64,000 nt of DNA from Dyella thiooxydans (GCF_001641285.1 NZ_CP014841.1:186001-250000); one strand, 5' to 3'; counted from the stretch's first letter, positions 1 to 9,064 are shown. Notes: a model not told the origin generated them from the sequence alone. A program made the numbers and translations.

Positions 1-35
1 TGCAGCTCGGCCAGCGTCTCCATGCTGTTTCGCAT
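1..35 (-). CDS. Possible start of a truncated gene
   Basis: On the minus strand an ATG at 35 opens a frame reading MRNSMETLAEL and continuing past the left edge. A GGGAG lies 10 bases upstream. A second in-frame ATG sits at 23. Only about 12 codons are visible, so no family can be named. It lies in the same direction as, and downstream of, the chemotaxis receptor gene. Confidence 0.3.
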   Translation of the reverse strand, partial: MRNSMETLAEL

Positions 36-84
36 TGACTCGATGCTCCCGGGATGAAAAGGGGTACTTCGCAAAGTCAGCGTG

Positions 85-113
85 GCCCCGCATCGCATCG
101 CACGATGCGGGGC
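85..113 (-). terminator. Hairpin downstream of the chemotaxis receptor gene
   Basis: An 11-bp perfect stem (gccccgcatcg pairing with cgatgcggggc) surrounds a 7-base loop, beginning 14 bases beyond the receptor stop codon. The stem is GC-rich but no clear T tract follows on the minus strand, so intrinsic termination is plausible rather than certain. Confidence 0.55.
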
Positions 114-127
114 TGCCGGGGCACCGC

Positions 128-1783
128 TCAGAACTCGTTCCAGCCTCCCGCCGCCGCGACGGCGACCGGGGCGTTGGACATCCTGGATGCGACCGGGCGC
201 GGTGACTTGGCTGCCTCTGCGCCAGTGGGGGGTGCCTCTTCGTCGATCCGGAAGTAGGCGACCTGGCGGCGCAGGCTCATGGCCTGCTCTTCCATCGCCC
301 GGCTGGCCGAGGCCGCTTCCTCGACGAGCGCCGCGTTCTGCTGGGTGACCTCGTCCATCTGGGTCACGGCGAGATTCACCTGCTCGATGCCGGCGGACTG
401 TTCCGAGCTGGCCGCTGCGATCTCCGAAACGATATCGGTGACCTTCTTCACGCTGTCGACGATGCCCGCCAGCGCGCGTCCCGATTCGTCGACCAGTTCG
501 GCACCCAGTCGGACGCGCTCCGAGCTGTCGCCGATCAGGCCCTTGATCTCCCGGGCGGCCGCGGCGCTGCGCTGCGCCAGGTTGCGCACTTCGGATGCGA
601 CCACGGCGAAACCGCGGCCCTGGTCGCCGGCGCGGGCGGCCTCGACGGCGGCGTTGAGCGCGAGCAGGTTGGTCTGGAACGCGATCTCGTCGATCAGGCC
701 GACGATGTCGGCGATCTTCTGGCTAGAGGCGGAGATCTGCTCCATCGCCTCGACAGTACGCTGCACGACGCTGCCGCCGTGCTCGGCCTGCTCGCGTGCA
801 CCGCGGGCCAGATGATTGGCGTGCACGGCGTTGTCGGCGTTCTGCCGCACGGTGGCGGTCATCTCCTCCATCGAGGAGGCGGTTTCCTCCAGGCTCGACG
901 CCTGCTCCTGGGTGCGCTGGCTGAGGTCGTCGTTGCCCTGGGCAATCTGGCGGGCCGCGGTACTCACCGACTCGGAGCCGGCGCGGACATCCGCCACCAC
1001 TTCGGCCAGCTTCGCGTCCATCCGCGATAGCGACAGCAGCAGCTTGCCGACTTCGTCGCCGGAGATCCGTTCCACCCGGTTGTTGAGCTTGCCGCCAGCG
1101 ATGTTGTCCGCCACGCGCACCGCTTCGGCGAGCGAACGGGAGATCGAGCGCACCAGCTGGAAGCCGATCGCGCCGGCGAGCAGCAGGCCGAGTGCGATGG
1201 CGCCGATGGTGGTCTCCGCCGCACGCGACTCACGCGCCTCGTCGGTGGCGAAGGAGGCCGAGGCGATCTTTTCCTGCAGGTTGAACAGGGCGCCGATGTC
1301 GTGGCGCAGGGCGCCGTAGTCTTTTTCAGCCGGCCCGTCCATGGTCTGGGTGGCCTGGTCGTAGTGCTTGGCGGCCAGATCGGAGACCGCCGAGTTCATC
1401 TCTTGCTGGAACGCGCTGCGGTCCGCGTCCAGGTGCTGGCCGATGGTGGCTTCCTGCGGCGAGAGGCTGGCCTGGTGGAAGGTGCCGAGGAACTGCTTCA
1501 GGTCGCCGGCGTCCGCCTGCAGCGCCTGCTCGGCGGACGCTGCGTGGGCGGGATCGCGCGAACCGATCGCGCGATGCACCGAGGTTCGTTCGCTGCCCAG
1601 CAGGTCCAGCGCCTGGGCCAGCGCCATCGCGGGGACCAGCTTGTTGGCATGCATGTCGCGCAGGGCGACGTTGCTGCCGGACAGGTCCACCATGCCCATG
1701 ATGCCGACCGCGGCCAACAGTGCCGAAAGTATGCCTAGCGTAACTATCAACCTGACCTTGATCGTCCACTGCGGGAGTTGCAT
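128..1783 (-). CDS. Methyl-accepting chemotaxis protein
   Basis: Transmembrane chemoreceptor of about 551 residues that would signal to CheA/CheW. It starts with a signal-anchor helix (residues ~10-30), followed by a four-helix-bundle (Tar-like) periplasmic ligand domain, a second membrane helix near 190-210, a HAMP domain (~210-265) and the cytoplasmic signalling domain with the conserved hairpin tip (EIAFQTNLLALNAAVEAARAG). The C-terminus ends in GWNEF, which fits the xWxxF pentapeptide that tethers CheR/CheB. The ATG at 1783 is preferred to the one at 1804 because GGAG stands 7 bases before it. The ligand is unknown. No che genes lie nearby, so it is an isolated receptor that would use a remote chemotaxis core. 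Confidence 0.93.
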   Translation of the reverse strand: MQLPQWTIKVRLIVTLGILSALLAAVGIMGMVDLSGSNVALRDMHANKLVPAMALAQALDLLGSERTSVHRAIGSRDPAHAASAEQALQADAGDLKQFLGTFHQASLSPQEATIGQHLDADRSAFQQEMNSAVSDLAAKHYDQATQTMDGPAEKDYGALRHDIGALFNLQEKIASASFATDEARESRAAETTIGAIALGLLLAGAIGFQLVRSISRSLAEAVRVADNIAGGKLNNRVERISGDEVGKLLLSLSRMDAKLAEVVADVRAGSESVSTAARQIAQGNDDLSQRTQEQASSLEETASSMEEMTATVRQNADNAVHANHLARGAREQAEHGGSVVQRTVEAMEQISASSQKIADIVGLIDEIAFQTNLLALNAAVEAARAGDQGRGFAVVASEVRNLAQRSAAAAREIKGLIGDSSERVRLGAELVDESGRALAGIVDSVKKVTDIVSEIAAASSEQSAGIEQVNLAVTQMDEVTQQNAALVEEAASASRAMEEQAMSLRRQVAYFRIDEEAPPTGAEAAKSPRPVASRMSNAPVAVAAAGGWNEF

Positions 1784-1982
1784 GTTCGTTCTCCGAAAAG
1801 GCATGTGACCCGAAGGAACGCGGCGGACGTGCCCGCCGGATTAATTCGGGATGCGTATCGCAAATATTTGCCGCCCTGGGGTGGGTGCGATGCACCTGTC
1901 CTGATGGCGGCCGTTTCATCCATCACTTGCTGGAAGGCAACAGGATGGCGTTTGCAATTAGCGGCCCCGAGTCGTGGATCTT

Positions 1983-2002
1983 AAACGGAAAATATTCCGT
2001 TT
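1983..2002. promoter_or_regulatory. Palindromic operator upstream of the XRE regulator
   Basis: A perfect 8-bp inverted repeat, aaacggaa-aata-ttccgttt, is centred about 60 bases before the XRE start codon in an AT-rich patch. Its symmetry and position suit dimer binding by the XRE protein itself (autoregulation). It also lies in the promoter region shared with the divergent chemotaxis receptor gene. The link to XRE is inference. Confidence 0.6.
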
Positions 2003-2053
2003 TGGACTATTTCGACGAGGAATCTACGGTGCGTCAAACACAGTAGTGACGCA

Positions 2054-2386
2054 ATGACGCGAACCATCCACAAGGACCACTACCACCTGCTCCTCAGCTT
2101 CATGCAGCAGGTCAGGGAGGAGGTGGGCATCACCCAGGCGCAGCTGGCGCAGCGCCTCCGCACAACCCAGTCTTACGTGTCCAAGTGCGAGCGCGGCGAG
2201 CGCCGAATCGACATCATGGAATTCGTAGCCTATTGCGAGGCGCTCGATGTCGATGCGGGTGTCGTCCTGGATGCCTTTCTCGATTACCGCAATTACCATT
2301 TTCTCGATGCCGAGCATATGGCGACGGCGATCGCGGCCCTCATGCGGAAAAGCAAACGACGCCAACGGATGCGCGTACCGGGTTGA
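2054..2386 (+). CDS. XRE-family helix-turn-helix regulator
   Basis: Small cytoplasmic DNA-binding protein of 110 residues. A Cro/C1-type HTH occupies about residues 15-70, with the typical pattern of an ITQAQLAQRL helix followed by the TTQSYVSKCERGERRI recognition segment. The C-terminal 35 residues are charged and basic, with no recognisable sensor domain, so ligand control is not evident. It is divergent from the chemotaxis receptor and has a 20-bp palindrome just upstream. No toxin-like partner gene follows, which argues against a toxin-antitoxin pair. Start is the first ATG; no strong ribosome binding site is visible. Confidence 0.85.
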   Translation: MTRTIHKDHYHLLLSFMQQVREEVGITQAQLAQRLRTTQSYVSKCERGERRIDIMEFVAYCEALDVDAGVVLDAFLDYRNYHFLDAEHMATAIAALMRKSKRRQRMRVPG

Positions 2387-2646
2387 TCGATCGCGCGGGC
2401 GGGTGGTGCGGCGCCTGGTACCGATGCCCGCGACGGCCGTGCACGATGGGACGTGCTTTCGCCGGCGCAAAATCCGGCCCGATATGGATTCTGGGTCGGC
2501 ACCGGTCATCCCAGGTGCGGTCGTCACGACCCTGCCGCGGGAATTCCTGGACCACGACCGGGCCTCGCGTTCGACGGCGCGGATCGGGCGCACATTCGAT
2601 TCCCAGACCTCCCAGCGCAGTGTTCGAAACGATGCTTTCGATGGGC

Positions 2647-5547
2647 TCAAACCAGGGGCCTGCCCACCCGTGCCCAGGCTGACGCCGGGTCCGAGGCCTT
2701 GCCGAACAGGAAGCCCTGGGCCAAATCGCAACCCAGGGCCTTGGCCAGGGCCACCTGCTCGGCCGTTTCGATGCCTTCGATAATGGTACGGACCTGCAGG
2801 TTCTTGGCGATGGCCACGATCCCGCTGCATACGGCGCGCGCGCGGTCGCTGATGGACAAGTCGCGGGTTATCGACTTGTCGATCTTCAGTGCGTCTATGG
2901 GTAGACGATGCAGGTAGCTGAGCGAGGAATAGCCGCTGCCGAAATCGTCGATGAGGATATCGATCCCGGCCTCTTTCAGATCCTGCAGGACTCGAGCGCC
3001 GTGAGCGATATCGGCGATCAGGTCGTTCTCGGTGATCTCGAAGGCAATCTTGACCGCCTGCGGCTCTGCTTCAGCTTTACCGCAAGTGTCCCGCACGTTT
3101 CTGACGAAATCCCGATCAGTCAGCTGGACCGGCGAGACGTTCACGGTAATGAACAGGTCGCTGCTCGCTTCGCGGGCCCAGTGCGAGGCCTGTGTGCATG
3201 CATCGCGCAGGACTTTCCTGCCGATCGCGGAGATCAGGCCCGAGCGTTCCGCGATCGGAATGAACTTCGATGGCGCGATGTAACCCAGCCGGATGTCGCT
3301 CCAGCGCAGTAGGGCCTCGAATCCTGCGATCTGCGATGTTGCGAGGTCGACGATCGGTTGGTAGTGCAACTGCATTGCACCGTCGGCAAGTGCGCCCGGC
3401 ATTGCCCGCTCGATCTCCCTGAGTTCGCGCGCAACGTCCCCCAACTGTTTGCTGTAGTAGGTGATGGCACCCTCCCGGCCGGTGGCAGCTCGCAGCGCGA
3501 TTTGCGCCGATTCAAGCAGGGATTGCGGCGTGTCGCCGCCTTCCGGCCAGAACGCGACCCCCATGCGCAAGGGTGGGCCAGGATCAACGGTCGCCTTGTC
3601 GTCGTGGGACACGGCTGCTTTGGCCAAAGCGTCCAGCCAGTCCCGAGTGGAAGCGTGGTCCAGTCCGGGGGTGACGAGAACTCCCAATGACGGACCGGGG
3701 AGGAGCGCCATGTCGATTGCTTGGCCGAGCCGCGATGCAATGCGCTCGGCTAACTGGATGACGTGGGTCTTGGCGGAGACCAGGCTCTTACCCGCCGCGG
3801 CGCTCTCGATACCGGCGTCCAGAAGGCACACGCCGACGGCGGCGTCTTTGCGCTTCGGGTCGCGCAAGGCCCTGTGTACCCTGTCGTAGAAATGGGTTTC
3901 ATTGGGCAGACCGGTGCTCGCATCATGGCTGCGCGCGTGTTGCAGCGCCGATTCGGTCTGGATGATGCGCGCGCCCAGCTGTACGTCCTGTGCGATCTGG
4001 CCAAGCAGGCGATAGGTGGTTTCCTCGAGCAGCCGGGCGTCGTCGAATGCGCACGCGATGATGCGCTTGCGACCGTCCTGGGCATGGCCCAGCGGAATCG
4101 CCACCGTCGCCCCCGTGCCGCGTTCGCCGGCCGCATGCACCGTTTCGACGTGCCAAGAGTGCGCGGCACGATTGGCGGTTGGCAGCAGGTGGTTCGATTG
4201 GCCGGCGTCGGTTGGGGGGGCGGGGTGGGAGGCGAGTGTGACCAGAGGATGGTCGCCCGCCTCCCTCAACTCGAAGATGCCGGCGGCGCGTATGCCGCCG
4301 ATCTCCACGGCAAGCCGGCAGATATCCTCGAAGAATGCGCCGTCATCGTCCCGGGCACCGGTCGCGGCACCGATCACACCGAGCATCTCGTGAAGACGGT
4401 TGGTTTGCCGGAGCAGGTCCAGAGATCGAGTGCGGCGGATGTCCTCCTGCTCCAGCGTGTCGGCCATCTTGTCCAGCGCGGAGGCGACCTGCGTAAGTTC
4501 GTCACGCTTGGTGCGAAGGCCGGTGCGCGCGGCAAGGTCCCCGTTGGAAAGGCGGGTGATGGTGCGCATGATCGCCCCGGCTGGCACGGCGATCATCTGC
4601 CGGCCGACCATGGCACCCACCATGAGCAGCGCCGCCAGGGCGCAGGCGAGCCACGCCGTGTTGTGCTGGCGCGACACGTAGGCGTCGGAGTAAACGATGG
4701 ACTTGGGCAGCTCGATGCGTAGCACGCTTGGCAGCCCGTGATGGATCAGTCGAAGAGTGGCCCGGATGCTTTTATTGTCGCTCTGCAGCGACAGGTCGTC
4801 AGCTCCCGGCGAAACGTCGTCGGTTGTCGGTGCCGCATTGCTGTAACCGGTTCCCCTGTTCCTGACGTGGATCAGGTGCCCGGCGGGATCGCGCAGGTCT
4901 ATGCTGATCTGTGCGCCATCGCGGGAGGGACCGAGGCGCTCGAGCGGGGAGTAAGGCGTGGCAATGACGGCAATCGAGCCGGGGGCTGCGGCGCTCCCGG
5001 TCCGTCGAGCCGACACGAGCATCATCGGGTAACCGTGGTGTGCTGCCACCAGGGTGCTCTGTGAGTTGCTCTGGCCGAGGGTCAGCCGATCGATCGTCAC
5101 ATGCATGGCGTCGAGCCAGCCAGCCGCAGCCGTGCTCGCGTGGGTCGAACAAACAGTCGCGCCGGTAGGCGCCATGATGGCGACGATCGCGTAGTCCGGG
5201 TGCAGCTTGGCCATGATTGGCAGCATGGACGGGCACCGTGTTCCGTCCTCGGTGCTGCTTCGCACCAGGATATCGGTGTCGGACAGCAGGTCATCCACAG
5301 CATCGGCGTAATCGCTCTTGCTGTGGCTGAGCGTTTGATAGAGCGCCTGTCGGGCATTGGACTCCTGCACCCGGCTCAGGTTGAGTCCGTCTGCCACCGC
5401 CACCAGCAGGCCCGGGAGTGCGGCGAGTACGGTCAGTATGAGCACGCGGTCACGGAGACTCCGGCCGATATTGCGCAAGCCCGTCAGTCGCCGAGCGATC
5501 CCCGACAGGGGCGAGGGAGTGCGGCGCGGCGGCGTGTCATTGACCAT
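2647..5547 (-). CDS. Cyclic-di-GMP phosphodiesterase with degenerate GGDEF and EAL domains
   Basis: Membrane protein of 966 residues. Order: helix 34-51, a Cache-like extracytoplasmic region (~55-295), helix ~297-318, HAMP (~318-370), a GAF-like domain (~385-530), a GGDEF-fold domain (~541-700) and a C-terminal EAL domain (~712-960). The GGDEF active-site loop is lost (the segment reads ALLPGPSLGV), so cyclase activity is unlikely. The EAL domain keeps FEALLRW, the DDFGSGYSS loop and the downstream LKIDKS motif, so c-di-GMP hydrolysis is expected. Start at 5547 is chosen because the longer frame overlaps the upstream gene. It is 13 bases downstream of the diguanylate cyclase, so the two are probably co-transcribed. 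Confidence 0.9.
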   Translation of the reverse strand: MVNDTPPRRTPSPLSGIARRLTGLRNIGRSLRDRVLILTVLAALPGLLVAVADGLNLSRVQESNARQALYQTLSHSKSDYADAVDDLLSDTDILVRSSTEDGTRCPSMLPIMAKLHPDYAIVAIMAPTGATVCSTHASTAAAGWLDAMHVTIDRLTLGQSNSQSTLVAAHHGYPMMLVSARRTGSAAAPGSIAVIATPYSPLERLGPSRDGAQISIDLRDPAGHLIHVRNRGTGYSNAAPTTDDVSPGADDLSLQSDNKSIRATLRLIHHGLPSVLRIELPKSIVYSDAYVSRQHNTAWLACALAALLMVGAMVGRQMIAVPAGAIMRTITRLSNGDLAARTGLRTKRDELTQVASALDKMADTLEQEDIRRTRSLDLLRQTNRLHEMLGVIGAATGARDDDGAFFEDICRLAVEIGGIRAAGIFELREAGDHPLVTLASHPAPPTDAGQSNHLLPTANRAAHSWHVETVHAAGERGTGATVAIPLGHAQDGRKRIIACAFDDARLLEETTYRLLGQIAQDVQLGARIIQTESALQHARSHDASTGLPNETHFYDRVHRALRDPKRKDAAVGVCLLDAGIESAAAGKSLVSAKTHVIQLAERIASRLGQAIDMALLPGPSLGVLVTPGLDHASTRDWLDALAKAAVSHDDKATVDPGPPLRMGVAFWPEGGDTPQSLLESAQIALRAATGREGAITYYSKQLGDVARELREIERAMPGALADGAMQLHYQPIVDLATSQIAGFEALLRWSDIRLGYIAPSKFIPIAERSGLISAIGRKVLRDACTQASHWAREASSDLFITVNVSPVQLTDRDFVRNVRDTCGKAEAEPQAVKIAFEITENDLIADIAHGARVLQDLKEAGIDILIDDFGSGYSSLSYLHRLPIDALKIDKSITRDLSISDRARAVCSGIVAIAKNLQVRTIIEGIETAEQVALAKALGCDLAQGFLFGKASDPASAWARVGRPLV

Positions 5548-5560
5548 GGAGGTGCGCTCT

Positions 5561-6640
5561 TCAGTTCGAACCGGCCACGAGGTTGCGGCCCTTGCGCTTG
5601 GCTCTGATGAGCGCGCGGTCGGCCAGCAGGTAGAGATCGGAGAATTTCTCATCGCCACGAAGCTGGGCGACGCCTGCCGACACGGTCAGCCGATGCTCGG
5701 AATGCCACGGGGCCCTGGCATCGGGGATGCTCACGCAATGCAGCACCCGCTCGACGATCTGGCTCGCCTGGTCGGCATCGGCGCCGTTGAACAGCACCAT
5801 GAACTCGTCGCCGCCGATCCTTGAGCACAGGTCTGCCTCGCGCAGGGCGGCGGTGAGAGCACGTGTCACGTGCTGAATCGCGAAATCACCGGCTGCGTGG
5901 CCCCATTCGTCGTTGATCCGCTTCATGTTGTCGATGTCGATAATCGCGACGCACAGCGCGGCTTCGCCGAATGCAGCGCGCTTCATCTGCGCCTTCGCGA
6001 GGGACTCGAAAATGTCCCGCTGCAGCAGCCCGGTCAGCGGGTCGCGAAAGGCAATGGCGGTGACGGCCGCGGTGGTGGCCAGCAGATCACGGGAGAACAG
6101 CGTGGACACCGTGGTCACTACTGCGAAACTGCAGATGAAATCGATGTTGTCGGCGCGCTGCAGGTCGCGCGCGTCGTGTAACGAGAAACACGCGATCAAA
6201 AGCACGCCGGCGACGCCGACCACATAGGCAAAGCCGCGTCGGGGCGGGTGCATGAAAAGAATCAGCGGCGGCACGATAAACGCCCAGGCCATGCCGGTGC
6301 GCATGTCCACCTGCAGCACCACGAATCCCGCCACCATCGCCACCAGCAGGTGCGTTGCCAGCCGTGCGTTGCGGCCCAGGGTGAGGGCGGCATTGGCGAA
6401 GCACGCCACAGCGAGGCTGATGGCCGCTGTCAACCATGCATCGTTCTGCCGGATATGGACAGTGACCGGCTCAGCGATGGAAACGATGCCGAGCGCAGCG
6501 GAGAGTAGCCCGCAGATCGCATGGCGATGCCTGGTGATGAGTGTCTCGATGTCTGCCAGGCGGTCCTTGGGGCTGGCCGGCGCTGCGGCGTCGAAAGCGG
6601 TGCATTCCTTGCCCGTCCGCGAAACTGAGTGGGCTGTCAT
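5561..6640 (-). CDS. Membrane diguanylate cyclase (GGDEF)
   Basis: About 359 residues. The N-terminal half holds several hydrophobic helices (residues ~45-190), a MASE-like sensor region, followed by a GGDEF domain (~205-355). The active site is intact (RIGGDEFMVLF), and an allosteric I-site RxxD (READ) lies exactly five residues before GGDEF, so synthesis of c-di-GMP with product inhibition is predicted. A longer frame starts at 6730, but the ATG at 6640 (MTAHS) fits better because the extension is arginine/proline-rich and crosses a palindrome. No strong Shine-Dalgarno is seen. It is followed directly by the EAL phosphodiesterase gene. Confidence 0.9.
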   Translation of the reverse strand: MTAHSVSRTGKECTAFDAAAPASPKDRLADIETLITRHRHAICGLLSAALGIVSIAEPVTVHIRQNDAWLTAAISLAVACFANAALTLGRNARLATHLLVAMVAGFVVLQVDMRTGMAWAFIVPPLILFMHPPRRGFAYVVGVAGVLLIACFSLHDARDLQRADNIDFICSFAVVTTVSTLFSRDLLATTAAVTAIAFRDPLTGLLQRDIFESLAKAQMKRAAFGEAALCVAIIDIDNMKRINDEWGHAAGDFAIQHVTRALTAALREADLCSRIGGDEFMVLFNGADADQASQIVERVLHCVSIPDARAPWHSEHRLTVSAGVAQLRGDEKFSDLYLLADRALIRAKRKGRNLVAGSN

Positions 6641-6731
6641 ATGAAGTGGTGAAATCCGAAGGTTACGTTTTACGGCGCGCCCGTCTGGAGGGCACACAGT
6701 CCCCCAGCAGGCAGCATGAGCGGGTGGCATT

Positions 6732-6752
6732 AGCGCTGGCTTAGCCAGCGCT
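6732..6752. promoter_or_regulatory. Perfect 9-bp inverted repeat upstream of the cyclase gene
   Basis: agcgctggc-tta-gccagcgct forms a perfect palindrome with a 3-base centre, about 92 bases before the predicted cyclase start. It could be an operator or an RNA hairpin in the leader. There is no T tract, so a terminator is less likely. Confidence 0.4.
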
Positions 6753-7235
6753 GGGGCGAGGTGCTGAAGGGATCGCTGTGTCGCGAGCGGGCATTACCCG
6801 GCCCTGTGCAGCATGCAGGCAGGGCGGGTCAGTCGACGACGGGGCTCGACCGCTTCGGGGCGATGGGCGTGCTGTCCATGGGGTCGGCATCGTTTTGCTC
6901 CAGGGTGTAATCGTGCGTTGACCACCGATGATGGGTGGGGGCGCGGAGCATGACTCCCTGCGTGCTCGACTTCTGTGGTTCGCCTCGGTCGTTATGACCA
7001 GGCAAGTTTTGGGGCCTTGGACGACTCGGGCGCCCATGTAGCGGCAACGTGCCGGGTATCTTGAGCTGAAATAGTCCGGAATGGAATAACGAATGCGTCG
7101 CTACCGAGCAGCACTTGTGGTTTGTGCGCATAGCGCACGCGTGGATAGGGAGATGGGGCGGTAATCCCCTCACTTGGGCGTCACAACAAAGTCACCACAA
7201 GCCAGTTGCATCGAACGCCATGACTTCATGCCCAT

Positions 7236-7262
7236 GGACTAGTCATAACTAAACACTATGCT
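7236..7262 (+). promoter_or_regulatory. Putative padR promoter/operator
   Basis: An AT-rich stretch 35-60 bases before the padR start contains the small dyad tagt-cata-acta (7240-7251), followed by a possible -10 element (cactat). PadR regulators usually bind short AT-rich dyads over their own promoters, so autoregulation is plausible. Confidence 0.35.
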
Positions 7263-7295
7263 TGATGCCGACACAGGTAGCAGGGCGGGCAAGCC

Positions 7296-7661
7296 GTGGA
7301 TGAGGACGTCGCCAGCGCGCTGAAGAAGTTCCAGAAGGAGTTGTCGGCCGGCACGGTATCGCTGGCGCTGCTCTCCGTGCTGGGTCGTGCGCGGCAGCCG
7401 ATGTACGGCTACCAGATCGCCAAGCGGCTGGAGGCGGCGGGGGAGGGCGTGCTCGCGGGCAAGCAGAGCGCGCTGTATCCGGTGTTGCGCAACCTGGAGG
7501 CCGCCGAGCTGCTCAGCAGCGAGGTCGAGCCCTCGGTCAGCGGGCCGCCGCGCCGCTATTACCGCATCACCAAGACGGGTCGCGAGGTGCTCCGCGTCTG
7601 GACCGACGCCTGGCACGCCACGCGCGACTCGATGGACCGGGTTCTGGAGGGAGAGCTGTGA
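7296..7661 (+). CDS. PadR-family transcriptional regulator
   Basis: A 121-residue winged-helix regulator. Residues ~18-100 match the PadR core: the hydrophobic helix with the YGYQIAKRLE turn, the ALYPVLRNLE recognition helix, and the RRYYRIT wing ending in the TGREVL helix. It starts at a GTG codon. Its stop overlaps the ATG of the next gene by one base (TGATG), indicating translational coupling with the HAAS membrane protein. PadR next to a HAAS/DUF1700 membrane protein is a recurrent envelope-stress type pairing, so it probably represses this operon. Confidence 0.9.
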   Translation: MDEDVASALKKFQKELSAGTVSLALLSVLGRARQPMYGYQIAKRLEAAGEGVLAGKQSALYPVLRNLEAAELLSSEVEPSVSGPPRRYYRITKTGREVLRVWTDAWHATRDSMDRVLEGEL

Positions 7662-8584
7662 TGAATGCGCCACGCACGATCGCCGAATACCTCGCGCAAC
7701 TGCGCGACGCCCTGCGCGGGGCCGATCCCGCGCTGATCCAGGACGCGCTGTACGACGCCGAGGAACACCTGCGCGCCGAACTGGCCGAGCAGCCGGGACG
7801 CAGCGAGGCGGACATGCTCGCTCACGTCGTCGGCAGCTACGGGGCGCCGGAGGAGGTGGCCGAGCTGTACCGCGACCAGGAAATCAGGATCCAGCGCGCG
7901 CTGCGGCCGCCCCCGGTGCCGAAGCGCCGCTCGTTGCTGGGCCGCTTCTTCGGCGTGGCCGCCGACGTGCGTGCGTGGGGCGCGCTGTTCTACATGCTGC
8001 TGGCCCTGGGCACCGGCATCGCCTACTTCGTGCTGGTGGTGGTCGGGCTGTCGATGTCGGCGGGCCTGTCGGTGCTGATCATCGGCATCCCGTTCATCGT
8101 GCTGTTCTTCGGTGTGGTGCGTGCGATGTCGCTGATGGAGGGGCGCATCGTCGAGGCGATGCTCGGCGTGCGCATGCCGCGTCGGCCGCCGTACCCGGCG
8201 CAGAACGGATCGCTGCTGCAGCGCATCGGCGCGATGTTCACCGACTGGCGCACCTGGACCACGATGTTCTACATGGTGTTGATGCTGCCGCTGGGCATCG
8301 CGTACTTCACGCTGACCGTGACGCTGATGACGATGGCGCTGGCCGGAATGGCGGTGCCGTTCGCGCGATTGATCGATATGGACGGCATCAACCATGTGTT
8401 TGCCGACGGCACCCTCACCTTCGACTGGGGCATGGGCCCGCACGTGCCGGGCTGGGGTGAGCTGATCGCTGTGGGCGTCGGTGGCGTGCTGCTGTTCTTC
8501 GCCACCCTGCACTTGGTGCGGGCGCTTGGCCAGCTGCAGGGCCAACTGGCCAAGCACCTGCTGGTGGCGGGTGCGGCGCGGTAA
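7661..8584 (+). CDS. HAAS-domain / putative sensor membrane protein
   Basis: About 307 residues. The N-terminal ~85 residues form the soluble helical HAAS (DUF1700-like) domain (YLAQLRDALRGADPALIQDAL and the EEVAELYRDQEI region). Two similar hydrophobic modules follow, each with paired helices (~105-155 and ~195-290), like the putative-sensor membrane domain. Such proteins pass membrane signals to a PadR partner; the biochemical role is unknown. It begins one base inside the padR stop codon, with GGAGGGAGAG upstream. The two hydrophobic blocks resemble each other (WGALFYMLLALGTGIAYF versus WTTMFYMVLMLPLGIAYF), suggesting internal duplication. Confidence 0.8.
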   Translation: MNAPRTIAEYLAQLRDALRGADPALIQDALYDAEEHLRAELAEQPGRSEADMLAHVVGSYGAPEEVAELYRDQEIRIQRALRPPPVPKRRSLLGRFFGVAADVRAWGALFYMLLALGTGIAYFVLVVVGLSMSAGLSVLIIGIPFIVLFFGVVRAMSLMEGRIVEAMLGVRMPRRPPYPAQNGSLLQRIGAMFTDWRTWTTMFYMVLMLPLGIAYFTLTVTLMTMALAGMAVPFARLIDMDGINHVFADGTLTFDWGMGPHVPGWGELIAVGVGGVLLFFATLHLVRALGQLQGQLAKHLLVAGAAR

Positions 8585-8611
8585 TCGATACGGAACCGTC
8601 GGGGGAGCGAC

Positions 8612-9055
8612 ATGACGGATGCATGGCAACGGATGGCTGGCCGCTGGGAAGGCGAGGAGCGGATTTCGGCCACGCGCTGGGGGCCAGCGGGGCTGGCGCG
8701 CGGTTTCATCGAAGCGCGCATCGAACTCGGCGGGCGCGTGCTGGTGCAGGACTACCGGCAGCAGCGTGACGGTCATCCGGCCCTGCAAGTGCATGCGGTG
8801 TTCGCCACCGGGGCAGACCACCGTGTGGCGCTGTACTGGTTCGACAGCTACGGATTCGTGCCGCAGGAACCGGCCGGTGGCGCGTGGCAGGATGGGATGC
8901 TGGTGATCGTCCGGCGCTCGCCACGTGGCGAGACACGGCATCGGTACACGCTGCAGGATGCGAAATGCTTCCGGCTGGAGCTGGCCAGTTCTTTCGACCA
9001 GGGGGCGAACTGGGAGCCGGTGATGGAGGCGACCTACCACCGCATCGGTGATTGA
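8612..9055 (+). CDS. DUF1579-like small cytosolic protein
   Basis: A 147-residue soluble protein with alternating beta-strand pattern, beginning with a WQRMAGRWEGEERI segment typical of DUF1579 and other lipocalin-like barrels. No signal peptide or membrane segment is present. It follows the HAAS gene by 27 bases with GGGGGAG before the ATG, so it may be the last gene of the padR operon. It converges with the DUF1501 gene, leaving 9 bases between the stops. No catalytic motif is recognised, and the function is unknown. Confidence 0.7.
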   Translation: MTDAWQRMAGRWEGEERISATRWGPAGLARGFIEARIELGGRVLVQDYRQQRDGHPALQVHAVFATGADHRVALYWFDSYGFVPQEPAGGAWQDGMLVIVRRSPRGETRHRYTLQDAKCFRLELASSFDQGANWEPVMEATYHRIGD

Positions 9056-9064
9056 GCGTCCGGC

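Larger units (their letters stand above)
6641..7295. other. Gene-free region between the cyclase gene and padR
   Basis: About 650 bases without a convincing coding frame. The short open frames here have arginine/proline-rich shadow-like translations. It must hold the promoters of the two divergent transcription units. A perfect hairpin (6732-6752) and an AT-rich, promoter-like patch near 7236-7262 are the only structures I see. Confidence 0.6.

Noticed and set aside
2054-2386. Antitoxin of a toxin-antitoxin pair
   Set aside because: No small toxin-like gene precedes or follows on the same strand.
6741-7037. A 98-codon minus-strand frame in the gap before padR
   Set aside because: It is Pro/Arg/Ser-rich with no ribosome site or domain, and is probably non-coding.
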